DNA of 41,843 bases from JAQVEB01 sp028698105. Lineage in GTDB: Bacteria > Bacteroidota > Bacteroidia > Bacteroidales > Dysgonomonadaceae. Shown in pieces: positions 24,977 to 33,642 of the stretch. Location of the stretch: contig CAXYYA010000034.1 in assembly GCA_964293155.1 (NCBI GenBank), forward strand, positions 1-41,843. The letters run 5' to 3'. Under the pieces are notes generated by a model. The model saw only the letters and a program-made list of their open reading frames with translations, had not been told where the DNA came from and ran no database searches. The position numbers were made by a program, and so were the translations under genes. Positions within the stretch are counted from its first letter, which is position 1. Every line of letters begins with the position of its first letter.

Positions 24977-26152
24977 ATGGGAATTATCAAAAGTATCCTC
25001 GACACCGACCTGTATAAATTTACCACCAGTTACGCTTACAGCAAGCTTTTTCCGCGCGCCTACGGCGAGTTTGAATTCGTTGACCGCAGCAACGGCAATT
25101 ACCCTGACGGGTTCGACGAGATGGTCAGAAACGAGTTGCAGGAAATGACCAAACTGTCGTTAACAAAAGACGAAGAGGCTTTCATGCGAAAAAACCTGCC
25201 GTATCTTCCTCCCATTTATATTGATTTTCTGAAAGGTTTCCGGTTTGATCCTTCGGAAGTGACGGTGTGGATGGAATATCGCAAGCTTCACATCAAAGCC
25301 ACCGCGCTGCTTTACAGGGTAACGATGTGGGAAACGCCAATCCTGGCTACGGTTTCGGAACTCTTTTTCAAAGTTACCGGACAGAAACCAGATCTGGCTT
25401 ACATGGAAAAAGCAGCCATTGAAAAAGCGAACAAACTCAAGGAAAATAACATCACGTTCTCGCTTTTCGGCATGCGCCGCCGGTTTAGTTTCGATGTGGA
25501 AAACCGGGTTACTGAGTTGCTCAAAGAACACGCCGGCAGCAGCCTCTATGGCACCAGCAACGTATATTTGGCTTACAGGCACAACATCAAGGTTTCAGGT
25601 ACGCATCCGCATGAGTGGGTGCAATTTCACGGTTCGATTTACGGCTACAAAATGGCCAACTACATGTCCATGGAAGATTGGATCAACTGCTACGACGGCG
25701 ACCTGGGAACGGTGCTGACCGATACGTACACTACGGAAGTCTTTTTTCGTAACTTCAGCAAAAAACACGCGGCGCTGTTCACCAGCCTGCGCCAAGACAG
25801 CGGCGACCCGTTCGAGTTCGTGGACAAAGCCATAAAACGCTACGAAGATTTGCGGATAAACCCTAAACTAAAGTACATCGTTTTCTCCGACAGCCTGAAT
25901 CCGGACAAAGCCATCGAAATAAAAAACTATTGCGGAGAACGCATCGGAGCCACGTTCGGTATCGGTACTAACCTGACGAACGACGTGGGCAACAACATCA
26001 AGGGAATGAATATTGTGATGAAACTTTTCCGTTGCAAAATGACCACGAAAGAAGAGTGGCAGGAGTGCATCAAGCTATCGGACGTGGACGGGAAACACAC
26101 CGGCAGCGAGAAGGAAATACGATTGGCGGAGGAAACGCTGGGACTGAGGTGA
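24977..26152 (+). CDS. pncB: Nicotinate phosphoribosyltransferase
   Basis: The 391-aa enzyme converts nicotinate and PRPP (with ATP) to nicotinate mononucleotide in NAD salvage. Recognisable segments are the N-terminal SILDTDLYKFTTSYAY, the SGTHPHEW segment containing the His that is phosphorylated in the family, DTYTTEVFFRNF, and LRQDSGDPFEF with the phosphate-binding residues. The length matches bacterial PncB. It is probably monocistronic. An 8-bp minisatellite begins 2 nt after its stop codon. Confidence 0.95.
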   Translation: MGIIKSILDTDLYKFTTSYAYSKLFPRAYGEFEFVDRSNGNYPDGFDEMVRNELQEMTKLSLTKDEEAFMRKNLPYLPPIYIDFLKGFRFDPSEVTVWMEYRKLHIKATALLYRVTMWETPILATVSELFFKVTGQKPDLAYMEKAAIEKANKLKENNITFSLFGMRRRFSFDVENRVTELLKEHAGSSLYGTSNVYLAYRHNIKVSGTHPHEWVQFHGSIYGYKMANYMSMEDWINCYDGDLGTVLTDTYTTEVFFRNFSKKHAALFTSLRQDSGDPFEFVDKAIKRYEDLRINPKLKYIVFSDSLNPDKAIEIKNYCGERIGATFGIGTNLTNDVGNNIKGMNIVMKLFRCKMTTKEEWQECIKLSDVDGKHTGSEKEIRLAEETLGLR

Positions 26153-26153
26153 A

Positions 26154-26241
26154 CTGGGAGACTGGGAGACTGGGAGACTGGGAGACTGGGTGACTGGGAG
26201 ACTGGGAGACTGGGTGACTGGGTGACTGGGTGAGAGGGTGA
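26154..26241. repeat. 8-bp minisatellite (ctgggaga/ctgggtga), 11 copies
   Basis: Eleven contiguous octamers alternate between two variants, the last being gagggtga. The array fills almost the whole space between the stop codons of the convergent pncB and M23 genes. Confidence 0.95.
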
Positions 26242-26259
26242 TACACGTCCTTCCCAGAA

Positions 26260-27951
26260 TTATAGGGTAAACGAATACCGGTATTCCGTTGAATTTCCCG
26301 CACCGTCTGTAGCTGTGAAAACCAGTTCGTGATTTTGTCCGCGGGCGATCCGGTCGTCGAAATCGTAAATGTAGTAACTCGATTTTACGTCGTTGGTAAA
26401 CAGCACGTAACGTCCGTCAATTTCACCCCGAAAAGAACGTATGCCGCTTTTATCGTCCGTAACCCGGACGCGGATGCGTTTATCTGAAACCCATTTTTCG
26501 GGCGTTTGGGCCGTTATCTTTGGCGCAATGGTATCAATATCAATAGCATATCGGCCGCCCAATTCGCGTATGGCAACTTCCAGACCGCCGTTTTTGTACG
26601 CGCCGCCAATCCAGTCGCTACCGCGGCTTCCGATTTCCACAATACCGTAATTGGCACGGTTTTCGAGCGAATCCGCCTTTAGCTTTATCCAAATCGTGCC
26701 TCGTTTATCGAGCGCAACGGGCGCATTATTCACCTGATGAATATCGGAATAAAATGCCGGTGAACTGTTTCTTTTGTGGCTGAAACAGAAATCGCTATAC
26801 AAATTCCCCGCGGGAATATCCATCAAAAAATCGTAATCCACGAAAGAGTTGTGCATGTTCCACGCCATGTAGTTCGTGCAGGTGTCTTTTTGCGGCACCG
26901 GTTGCGGCTTCCCCTGAATGATGAACGAATACGTGAGCGTGTTCCCGCGTTGGTCTTCCAGTTCGTAGCGCATGCGATACTCGCGTTCTTCGTTAATATC
27001 AATGTAACCGTTGTTTTTTGTTTCGTACACCGGCAGTGTGTTTCCGGGATCAATAAACGATTTCATGTAAAACGAGCGTCTGTCGCGCCAGTCTTCAAAG
27101 TCGGTAAACGTGTTGAGCATGCGCGTTTTCGCGAACGGAAAACGATCCATCGCGCTACTGAATACCAGTTCTTCGTCTTTGTAGAGACGCACGAATTTAA
27201 CGCCGTAAATATTTCCCTGTCCGTTCATTTTATCGTAAGCCTTCACGCCCAAGCCGATGCGCCCCCATGCGCTGATGGTACTGTTGAGCGCCAACGGCAC
27301 TCCCGCCTTGTTTTTACTGATCGTCAACCGGATTGGATTGTTTGTACCGTTGACTACGCCTTTCCCGGTTACGGGATAAAATGCGATGCCGCGGATATCG
27401 GGTTTTTGGTTGTCGGGGATGGTATTGGCGTAAAAATCCAGCGCGTCAATGGGATCCTGCGTTTTGGTATCGCGTATCTCAAAATGCACATGCGGGCCGC
27501 CGGAACTTCCGGTGTTGCCGCTCAGGGCAACCTGTTCGCCTTTCTTCACGGGTATTTCGCCCGGTTTTAGGTAAACATCAATGTCGAAATTTTCGTTTTC
27601 ATATTGCTTTTGTGTAGCGTACGCCGCAATTTTGGGCGAAAAACTGTTCAGGTGGCCGTAAACGCTGGTTTGTCCCGTGGGGTGGTCAATGTACAACGCC
27701 AGTCCGTAACCTCCTGCCGAAACGTTGATGCGCGAAACATAACCGTTGTCAATCGCGAAAACGGGCTTGTTTACCACGCCATCCGTTTTCAGGTCAATGC
27801 CGGAATGGAAATGGTTGTTGCGCAGTTCTCCGAAGTTGGAGCTTAATTGGGGCTTTATGTTGAGCGGATATATATACTGTTGATAATAAGCGTGTAATGA
27901 TGAAAACAGAAATAAAATAAATAGATGTATCGCTGTGGTTTTTATGTTCAT
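26260..27951 (-). CDS. M23-family metallopeptidase (LytM-type), secreted
   Basis: The 563-aa protein has a signal peptide (to about residue 21) and an N-terminal M23 domain with zinc ligands H49 and D53 (HFHSGID) and the HVH motif (H154, H156). A long C-terminal region (about 180-563) of probable beta-sandwich domains has no catalytic motif. M23 enzymes cut peptide cross-links in peptidoglycan or activate amidases. All zinc ligands are present, so activity is likely. It follows coaBC on the same strand after 65 nt and may be co-transcribed with it. Confidence 0.9.
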   Translation of the reverse strand: MNIKTTAIHLFILFLFSSLHAYYQQYIYPLNIKPQLSSNFGELRNNHFHSGIDLKTDGVVNKPVFAIDNGYVSRINVSAGGYGLALYIDHPTGQTSVYGHLNSFSPKIAAYATQKQYENENFDIDVYLKPGEIPVKKGEQVALSGNTGSSGGPHVHFEIRDTKTQDPIDALDFYANTIPDNQKPDIRGIAFYPVTGKGVVNGTNNPIRLTISKNKAGVPLALNSTISAWGRIGLGVKAYDKMNGQGNIYGVKFVRLYKDEELVFSSAMDRFPFAKTRMLNTFTDFEDWRDRRSFYMKSFIDPGNTLPVYETKNNGYIDINEEREYRMRYELEDQRGNTLTYSFIIQGKPQPVPQKDTCTNYMAWNMHNSFVDYDFLMDIPAGNLYSDFCFSHKRNSSPAFYSDIHQVNNAPVALDKRGTIWIKLKADSLENRANYGIVEIGSRGSDWIGGAYKNGGLEVAIRELGGRYAIDIDTIAPKITAQTPEKWVSDKRIRVRVTDDKSGIRSFRGEIDGRYVLFTNDVKSSYYIYDFDDRIARGQNHELVFTATDGAGNSTEYRYSFTL

Positions 27952-28016
27952 AAGTTCGTTGAATAATTTATTGAAACACTTTAATTTGATAAACCTATGG
28001 CGATAGCTTTACCGGG

Positions 28017-29240
28017 TTAAAATGTTGTCTTTTTTGCAAAAAAGCCGCTCAGCGTAGTCTCAATAATATCTTCTGCGACCTCCGTTTTTGTCTTTAAACC
28101 AAAAGTTTTTGTCTGCCCGTTTTTCGACAAGATCGTAATTTTGTTCGTGTCGTGCCCGAAACCGGCGCCTTCGTCCTGAAGCGAATTGAGCACGATGAAA
28201 TCAAGATTCTTTTTGTCCATCTTATTTAACGCATTTTGCACCTCATTGTTCGTTTCCAGTGCAAATCCCACCATAATCTGCCGGTCGTTTTTATTATTTC
28301 CCAGGGCTGCGGCTATGTCGGGATTGGGCGTTAAGCGGATGGTCAGGTTTTCGTCGTCTTTTCGTTTTATTTTTTCATCCCATTGATGTTCAGGCCGGTA
28401 ATCGGCTACGGCTGCGGCAAGGATGGCTGCATCCATCTGCGGAAAAATGCGCATAGCGGCTTCGTACATTTGGTTGGCCGACTCCACATCAATGCGCGTT
28501 ACGCCCGTATGCGAAACCGATAAGGCTGACGGCCCGGTTACCAGCGTAACCTCAGCGCCGCGGACGGCGCATGCTTCGGCCAGGGCGAAGCCCATTTTCC
28601 CGGAGGAAAAATTGCCGATGAAGCGCACGGGGTCTATTCGTTCATAGGTTGGCCCGGCCGTGATCAGGATTTTTTTTTTATCGAGGGATTTGCCGGTCGC
28701 GAAAAACTGTTCTATCATTGCCACGATATTCTCGGGTTCCTCCATCCGGCCTTTGCCTTCCAGGTGGCTGGCGAGCTCGCCTTCCGTCGGTTCAATGATG
28801 TGTACACCGTCGCGGCGAAGTATTTCGATATTGCGTTGGGTGGAAACATGTTTGTACATATCCAAGTCCATGGCGGGTGCCACAAACACCGGCGCTTTTA
28901 TGGATAAATAGGTTGTTACCAGCATGTTATCGGCTATGCCGCCGGCCATTTTCCCGATGGTCGCAGCCGTAGCGGGCGCAATGATCATCAGATCAGCCCA
29001 CAGGCCAATATCCACGTGGCTGTGCCATGTTCCGTCGCCGGAGGCGAAAAATTCGCTTACTACCGGTTTGCCGGACAAAGCCGAGAGCGTTACGGGAGTG
29101 ATGAACTCTTTTCCGGCGGGCGTGATCACGATTTGAACTTCGGCGCCTTTCTTAACCAGTAATCGGGTGATTATGGCCGATTTATAGGCGGCAATGCTGC
29201 CCGAAATTCCCAATACGATATGCTTTCCTTGTAACGACAT
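28017..29240 (-). CDS. coaBC: Bifunctional phosphopantothenoylcysteine decarboxylase/synthetase
   Basis: The 407-aa protein joins a CoaC flavoprotein domain (~1-180) to a CoaB synthetase domain (~190-400; GPTYERIDPVRFIGNFSSGKMG). Together they turn 4'-phosphopantothenate and cysteine into 4'-phosphopantetheine for coenzyme A. CoaC catalytic H75 is kept. The Asn of the PxMNxxMW motif is replaced by D125 (APAMDLDMY), and the Cys expected before the GRM segment is S158. The start at 29240 is chosen because a -7 box lies at 29268-29275, over the longer reading frame's first codon. Confidence 0.93.
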   Translation of the reverse strand: MSLQGKHIVLGISGSIAAYKSAIITRLLVKKGAEVQIVITPAGKEFITPVTLSALSGKPVVSEFFASGDGTWHSHVDIGLWADLMIIAPATAATIGKMAGGIADNMLVTTYLSIKAPVFVAPAMDLDMYKHVSTQRNIEILRRDGVHIIEPTEGELASHLEGKGRMEEPENIVAMIEQFFATGKSLDKKKILITAGPTYERIDPVRFIGNFSSGKMGFALAEACAVRGAEVTLVTGPSALSVSHTGVTRIDVESANQMYEAAMRIFPQMDAAILAAAVADYRPEHQWDEKIKRKDDENLTIRLTPNPDIAAALGNNKNDRQIMVGFALETNNEVQNALNKMDKKNLDFIVLNSLQDEGAGFGHDTNKITILSKNGQTKTFGLKTKTEVAEDIIETTLSGFFAKKTTF

Positions 29241-29267
29241 ACACATTTTTTGTTTGCAATGAAAACA

Positions 29268-29275
29268 CAAATATA
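29268..29275 (-). promoter_or_regulatory. -7 box of coaBC
   Basis: It reads TATATTTG on the minus strand, an exact TAnnTTTG match ~28 nt before the chosen ATG. It rules out the longer N-terminus beginning at 29270. Confidence 0.6.
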
Positions 29276-29386
29276 AATCTTTTTTGTGAAAGAATCAGGT
29301 TAAATTCTTAATTTGTTGATTATCAGTTTATATTCTGTTTTTTCTTCTAATCAGAATATTAAATAACGTTAAAATGATAAAAATAT

Positions 29387-29429
29387 ATGGTACTTTGTAT
29401 TGCATAATACCATGTTTTGCGTATTTTTG
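29387..29429 (+). promoter_or_regulatory. padR promoter with an inverted repeat over the -33 element
   Basis: TTG (29400-29402), a 19-nt spacer and TATTTTTG (29422-29429) match the Bacteroidota promoter layout. The inverted repeat atggta-N15-taccat (29387-29413) encloses the TTG, so a bound repressor would block RNA polymerase. PadR proteins commonly repress their own operon. Confidence 0.6.
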
Positions 29430-29456
29430 CATCGTCAACATTCATAGCATACAAAA

Positions 29457-29828
29457 ATGAATATAGAAAATACACAAAGTCAAATGCGAAAAGGGGTGCT
29501 GGAATATTGCATTTTGTCGGTAATTAAACGGGGTGAGGCTTATCCCGGCGATATTATAGACGAAATGAAAAACGCAGGGCTCCAACTGTTGGAAGGAACA
29601 CTATATCCCTTACTCAACAGGCTGAAGAATGCCGAAATACTTGCGTATCAATGGGTGGAAAGTACCTCGGGACCGCCGCGAAAGTATTTTCGGCTCACGG
29701 AAAAAGGAGAAGAATTTTACGCGTTGCTGGAAACCACGTGGAAGGAATTGTCCACCGGAGTGGAAGCCGTAACCAATGGAACAATAAACAAAGAAAACGA
29801 TCAACAAAACCCTCAAAACATCGCTTAA
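29457..29828 (+). CDS. PadR-family transcriptional regulator
   Basis: The 123-aa protein has the PadR winged helix (about residues 12-85). LLEGTLYPLLNRLKNAEIL is the recognition region, and ESTSGPPRKYFRLTEKG is the wing. A short C-terminal helix (~85-108) would dimerise. PadR repressors release DNA when they bind small ligands or sense envelope damage. The PspC-domain gene starts 5 nt after its stop codon, so the two form an operon and the regulator probably controls that membrane protein. Confidence 0.93.
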   Translation: MNIENTQSQMRKGVLEYCILSVIKRGEAYPGDIIDEMKNAGLQLLEGTLYPLLNRLKNAEILAYQWVESTSGPPRKYFRLTEKGEEFYALLETTWKELSTGVEAVTNGTINKENDQQNPQNIA

Positions 29829-29833
29829 AAGCA

Positions 29834-31792
29834 ATGAAAAAAGTTATTAACATCAATTTTCAAGGTCAGGTAATTGCCATCGAAGAAACGGCTTACGAAT
29901 TATTGAAACAGTACATAGATAGTTTGAAAAACTATTTCGCCCGCGAAGAAGGCGGCGATGAAATAGTGAACGACATTGAAAACCGCATAGCGGAACTTTT
30001 CGGAAACCGGCTGAAACACGGCATCACGTGCATAACGGACGAAGATGTGGAGTCCATCGTAGCCAGCATCGGCAAACCTGAAGATTTCGATACCGAATAT
30101 GGTGAACCGGCACAGGAAAACGAAACCGGACAAGGTAATGCTTCATCTGCATCGGATGACGGAGCCAAAACCAATTCGGAACAGGAACCCCGAACACTTT
30201 ACCGCAACGAGAACGATAAAATTATCGCCGGCGTATGCAGTGGTCTGGCGCATTATTTCAGAATTGACCCGGTGTGGGTGAGGTTGGTTTTTGTTCTGTT
30301 GTTCAGCATTTTATTCTGGGTTTATTTGTTGTTGTGGATCGTGCTGAAACCCCAACGGCTGGAATCGAACGTTACAAAACGCTTGTACCGGAACCCAAAC
30401 GACAAAATGATCGGTGGCGTGTGCGGCGGAATTGCGGCTTATTTTAAGATCGAATCGTGGATTCCGAGAGTTGTTTTTGCCGTTCCGTTGTTGCTCAACC
30501 TCATCGGTATGATCTCATTCCCGTTTTTCCCGTGGAACAAGCTGTTCAACCATCATGTGGATTTCAACTGGAACATTAATCTGGGTGTGGTAATAGTGTA
30601 CATCATTTTGTGGATCATAATTCCGCTGGCTGCAACAGTGAAACAAAAACTGGAAATGATGGGCGAGGATGAGTACATCAAATCCATCCGCGAAACCGTG
30701 AGCGATAACGTGGCAAACGTGAAAAACCGCGCAGAAACGGAAGATACCGTAGTGGACGGGATCACGTCGGCTGCATTGGTTACCGGCGACAACGAAACCG
30801 AAAAAATAAATGTGGAAAATATTCCGCCGGCGCCACCCAAAAATGTAACTTATCATGCATCGGCCACTCCGCAAAGTGAGCGTTCCGGTTGCTTGAACGC
30901 GTTCATCCTGCTCATCAAAATTATTTTCTTTGCTTTCGTAGGTATTTTTGCTGTGGTGCTTGTGGGCATGTTGATCGCTTTCCTGTTTGCCGGTGCATCT
31001 TTTATGCCGTTGAAATCGTTATTTATTGACGCGGGCACCGAAACCAATCTGCTCATTTGGTCTATTATCCTCATGGTTGCCGTTCCGATCATTTCGATCG
31101 TTATCTGGATCGTACGCAGGGCCATGAAAGCTAAATCACGACCTGTTATCGGTATTATCGCTACGATTTTATGGTTTGTTGGTATATCGTTGGCCGGCGT
31201 AATGGCTACAAAAGTCGCTGAAAAATTTAAGGTGGAAAGTTCGGTTGAAAAAAACATCCAAATGTCTCCATTTAAAGGCGATAAGCTTTATCTGGAAATG
31301 GCGCCGTACATGGAAGATTATTATACTTTTAAAACCGGTTTCGGCCCCGGAGCCGATATTGACGACTTACCGTACTACACCATAAACGAAGATTCGTTGC
31401 TGTTTTCCAACATTCGTTTGCAGATCATCAACAGCGAAGACTCGCTCTACCACGTTAAAATCATCGCTTCAACCAATGCCCGAACGTTGAGGAAAGCGAA
31501 ATCGGATATCAATGAATTTACGTACAGCGTGCAACAAGAAGACTCGGTACTGACTATGGCAGAGTTTTTTAAAACTCCCATCCATCAAGGGTTTCGCAAC
31601 CAGAATATGGTGGTTGAGGTTTCGGTGCCCACGGGCAAAAAAGTAGAAGTGAGCGAAGACCTGGAAACGTATCGTCATAACCGCCTTCCCAAATTTATAC
31701 GGAAGAAATATAAACGGAAATATTCGCGGGAGTATGATTCTAAGGAGGAGGTTGCGGATACCACAACGGTGGTTGCCACGGATTCCATCTGA
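29834..31792 (+). CDS. PspC-domain membrane protein (two PspC domains)
   Basis: The 652-aa protein has a soluble N-terminus (~1-110) and two PspC domains in tandem. They begin at RTLYRNENDKIIAGVCSGLA and KRLYRNPNDKMIGGVCGGIA, and each is followed by transmembrane helices. Further transmembrane segments lie around residues 350-470, with a C-terminal extracytoplasmic domain ending in a Lys/Arg-rich tail. PspC proteins sense or stabilise the membrane under stress. The ATG at 29834, 5 nt after padR, is chosen; a frame opening at 29651 lies within padR and is rejected. The pairing suggests a small envelope-stress unit. Confidence 0.88.
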   Translation: MKKVININFQGQVIAIEETAYELLKQYIDSLKNYFAREEGGDEIVNDIENRIAELFGNRLKHGITCITDEDVESIVASIGKPEDFDTEYGEPAQENETGQGNASSASDDGAKTNSEQEPRTLYRNENDKIIAGVCSGLAHYFRIDPVWVRLVFVLLFSILFWVYLLLWIVLKPQRLESNVTKRLYRNPNDKMIGGVCGGIAAYFKIESWIPRVVFAVPLLLNLIGMISFPFFPWNKLFNHHVDFNWNINLGVVIVYIILWIIIPLAATVKQKLEMMGEDEYIKSIRETVSDNVANVKNRAETEDTVVDGITSAALVTGDNETEKINVENIPPAPPKNVTYHASATPQSERSGCLNAFILLIKIIFFAFVGIFAVVLVGMLIAFLFAGASFMPLKSLFIDAGTETNLLIWSIILMVAVPIISIVIWIVRRAMKAKSRPVIGIIATILWFVGISLAGVMATKVAEKFKVESSVEKNIQMSPFKGDKLYLEMAPYMEDYYTFKTGFGPGADIDDLPYYTINEDSLLFSNIRLQIINSEDSLYHVKIIASTNARTLRKAKSDINEFTYSVQQEDSVLTMAEFFKTPIHQGFRNQNMVVEVSVPTGKKVEVSEDLETYRHNRLPKFIRKKYKRKYSREYDSKEEVADTTTVVATDSI

Positions 31793-31868
31793 GCGAAAAT
31801 TAACTGATTATTCAAGCAAATTAATATACATCTTTAAACTCTATTTTTAAATTATTTCATTGTGTTTT

Positions 31869-31908
31869 AAGAACGGCGGAAGAAGTCTTTAGCCGTTCTT
31901 TTTTATTT
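31869..31908 (+). terminator. Terminator of the padR-PspC operon
   Basis: The stem aagaacggc (31869-31877) pairs with gccgttctt (31892-31900) and is followed by a T-rich tract. Confidence 0.9.
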
Positions 31909-31935
31909 TATGATTTTCCGATATGATTTTTTTTG

Positions 31936-31943
31936 TAGATTTG
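31936..31943 (+). promoter_or_regulatory. -7 box of the DUF389 gene
   Basis: TAGATTTG matches TAnnTTTG. The ATG at 31945 would lie at or before the start of transcription, so 31963 is used. Confidence 0.55.
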
Positions 31944-31962
31944 TATGCTTAAATTTAAGATT

Positions 31963-33315
31963 ATGGGAGAAAAGATAGATAAATTTTTATCTTGGTTTAA
32001 TTTTCGGTCTGAGCTCGAAGATTATGATGTTATTCACGAAAACATCGAAAAAGGAATTGTTTTCAAAGGAACCAATCTGTGGGTTTTGATGTTTGCCATC
32101 GTGGTAGCATCGGTTGGATTGAATATGAATTCCACCGCAGTGATCATCGGTGCCATGTTAATTTCTCCGTTAATGGGACCCATAAACGGGATGGGTTATG
32201 GTCTTGCCACGTATGATTTTGTGTTGTTTCGCCGGTCTGTGAAAAATTTTTCGTTTGCCGTTGGCGTGAGTTTGGTAACCTCGGCGCTCTATTTCGCCCT
32301 GACGCCCATCAATGAAGCGCATTCCGAGCTACTGGCCCGAACCAGTCCCACGATTTACGACGTAATCATCGCCCTTTTCGGCGGCTTGGCCGGTATTGTA
32401 GCGATGAGCAGCCGGGTGAAGGGAAACGTGATTCCCGGTGTGGCTATCGCCACAGCGCTTATGCCGCCCATTTGCACCGCCGGTTACGGCTTGGCCACTT
32501 TCCAGTTCAATTTCTTCTTCGGCGCGCTGTATTTGTTTACCATAAACTCCGTTTTCATCGCTTTTGCCGCGTTAATGGTGTGTCAATATCTTAAATTTCC
32601 GCTTCGTTCCATTGTGGATCCCGCACGGAAGAAAAGCGTTAACAGGAGCCTCACCGCTATTATTCTGCTCACGCTGGTTCCCAGCATATTTTTTGGCTAC
32701 AAGCTGGTGAAAGACGAAGAATTCACGCAAGCATCGGAAGCTTTTATCAAAGAGGTATCGCTGGTAGAAGGAAATTATCTGGAAGGAAGCGATGTGCACC
32801 AAAACGTGCGTACCATCGAATTACTCTATTCCGGTTACGGATTAACGGATTCCATTGTCATGGAAATAAAACGCCAGGCTTTAATTCACAAGCTCGACAC
32901 CTCAAAACTGATCGTAAGGCAGGGATTTGGAGCTAATATGCTGCGTGAAAACAGTCGTAAATACCAATCGGAGACTGAGATTCTGAATAATAAATTAGCG
33001 GCCACCAATTTTTCGTTAAGGCAAAGCGAAAACAAGATTGACAGCATCGTTAACATACCCATGCTCGGGCAGCGCATCCTGAACGAGTTAAAACCGCTTT
33101 ATCCCCAGATCCTTGAATGTTCTTATTCCGAAACGTTTATTTTCACTTCGCAGAAAGATACCACGTTGCAATCGGCTAAAGTGCCGCTGGTAACACTCAC
33201 AGCCAACAGAAACTCCCTGCGGCAATCGGATAAAACCAAAATTGAAGCGTGGCTGAAAAACCGGTTAAATGTGAAAGAGTTGAAAACGGTTTTTGAAGAT
33301 GCACGAAGAAAATAA
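31963..33315 (+). CDS. DUF389 integral membrane protein
   Basis: The 450-aa protein has a DUF389 membrane domain of about six helices (roughly residues 45-240) with the conserved segment STAVIIGAMLISPLMGPINGMGYG. A long soluble C-terminal part (~250-450) with a coiled-coil stretch (about 320-350) follows. The family is widespread and its biochemical role is not established. It is probably monocistronic, with its own promoter after a strong terminator. The start at 31963 (MGEKIDKFLS) is set by the -7 box just upstream. Confidence 0.88.
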   Translation: MGEKIDKFLSWFNFRSELEDYDVIHENIEKGIVFKGTNLWVLMFAIVVASVGLNMNSTAVIIGAMLISPLMGPINGMGYGLATYDFVLFRRSVKNFSFAVGVSLVTSALYFALTPINEAHSELLARTSPTIYDVIIALFGGLAGIVAMSSRVKGNVIPGVAIATALMPPICTAGYGLATFQFNFFFGALYLFTINSVFIAFAALMVCQYLKFPLRSIVDPARKKSVNRSLTAIILLTLVPSIFFGYKLVKDEEFTQASEAFIKEVSLVEGNYLEGSDVHQNVRTIELLYSGYGLTDSIVMEIKRQALIHKLDTSKLIVRQGFGANMLRENSRKYQSETEILNNKLAATNFSLRQSENKIDSIVNIPMLGQRILNELKPLYPQILECSYSETFIFTSQKDTTLQSAKVPLVTLTANRNSLRQSDKTKIEAWLKNRLNVKELKTVFEDARRK

Positions 33316-33642
33316 GGTTAGTGAAATTGAAAACATTGATGCATTAATTTTTTTAAAAAAGTCCCATCTTTCCGGACATGAGAGATGAAAAATATCGCCC
33401 ATTCGGGCGGTTGGAACAGATTATCAAGCCGTTGGTTTCGTTTTTTGGTTGAATCACTTTTAAAGTTTAAAAGCAGAATTAGTTATCATCATGCGCTATT
33501 TTATCTCGCAGAAGTCATCTTCCGAAATTGAGCGCCTAATTTTTTCGTAAAAAATATCCCATAAAATCTTGTTGTTTGTAAAATTATTTATATTTTTGTT
33601 AAATTAATAATCGCAGGAAAATATCATAAATTAATCGGTACT
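33316..33642. other. 327-bp intergenic region before the flavoprotein gene
   Basis: It contains a small hairpin cgccc-attc-gggcg (33396-33409) and the promoter listed at 33569-33598. A 19-codon frame beginning at 33491 was seen but has nothing to support it. No RNA gene was recognised. Confidence 0.6.
33569..33598 (+). promoter_or_regulatory. Promoter of the sulfide:quinone oxidoreductase-like gene
   Basis: TTG (33569-33571), exactly 19 nt, then TATTTTTG (33591-33598): the same layout as the padR promoter. The leader would be about 40 nt. Confidence 0.65.

Noticed and set aside
26070..26303. 77-aa minus-strand frame with Ser-Pro-Val repeats
   Set aside because: It is the translation of the octamer minisatellite plus ends of two genes.
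33491..33550. 19-codon frame before the SQR-like gene
   Set aside because: It is too short, with no promoter spacing or conservation visible to support it.
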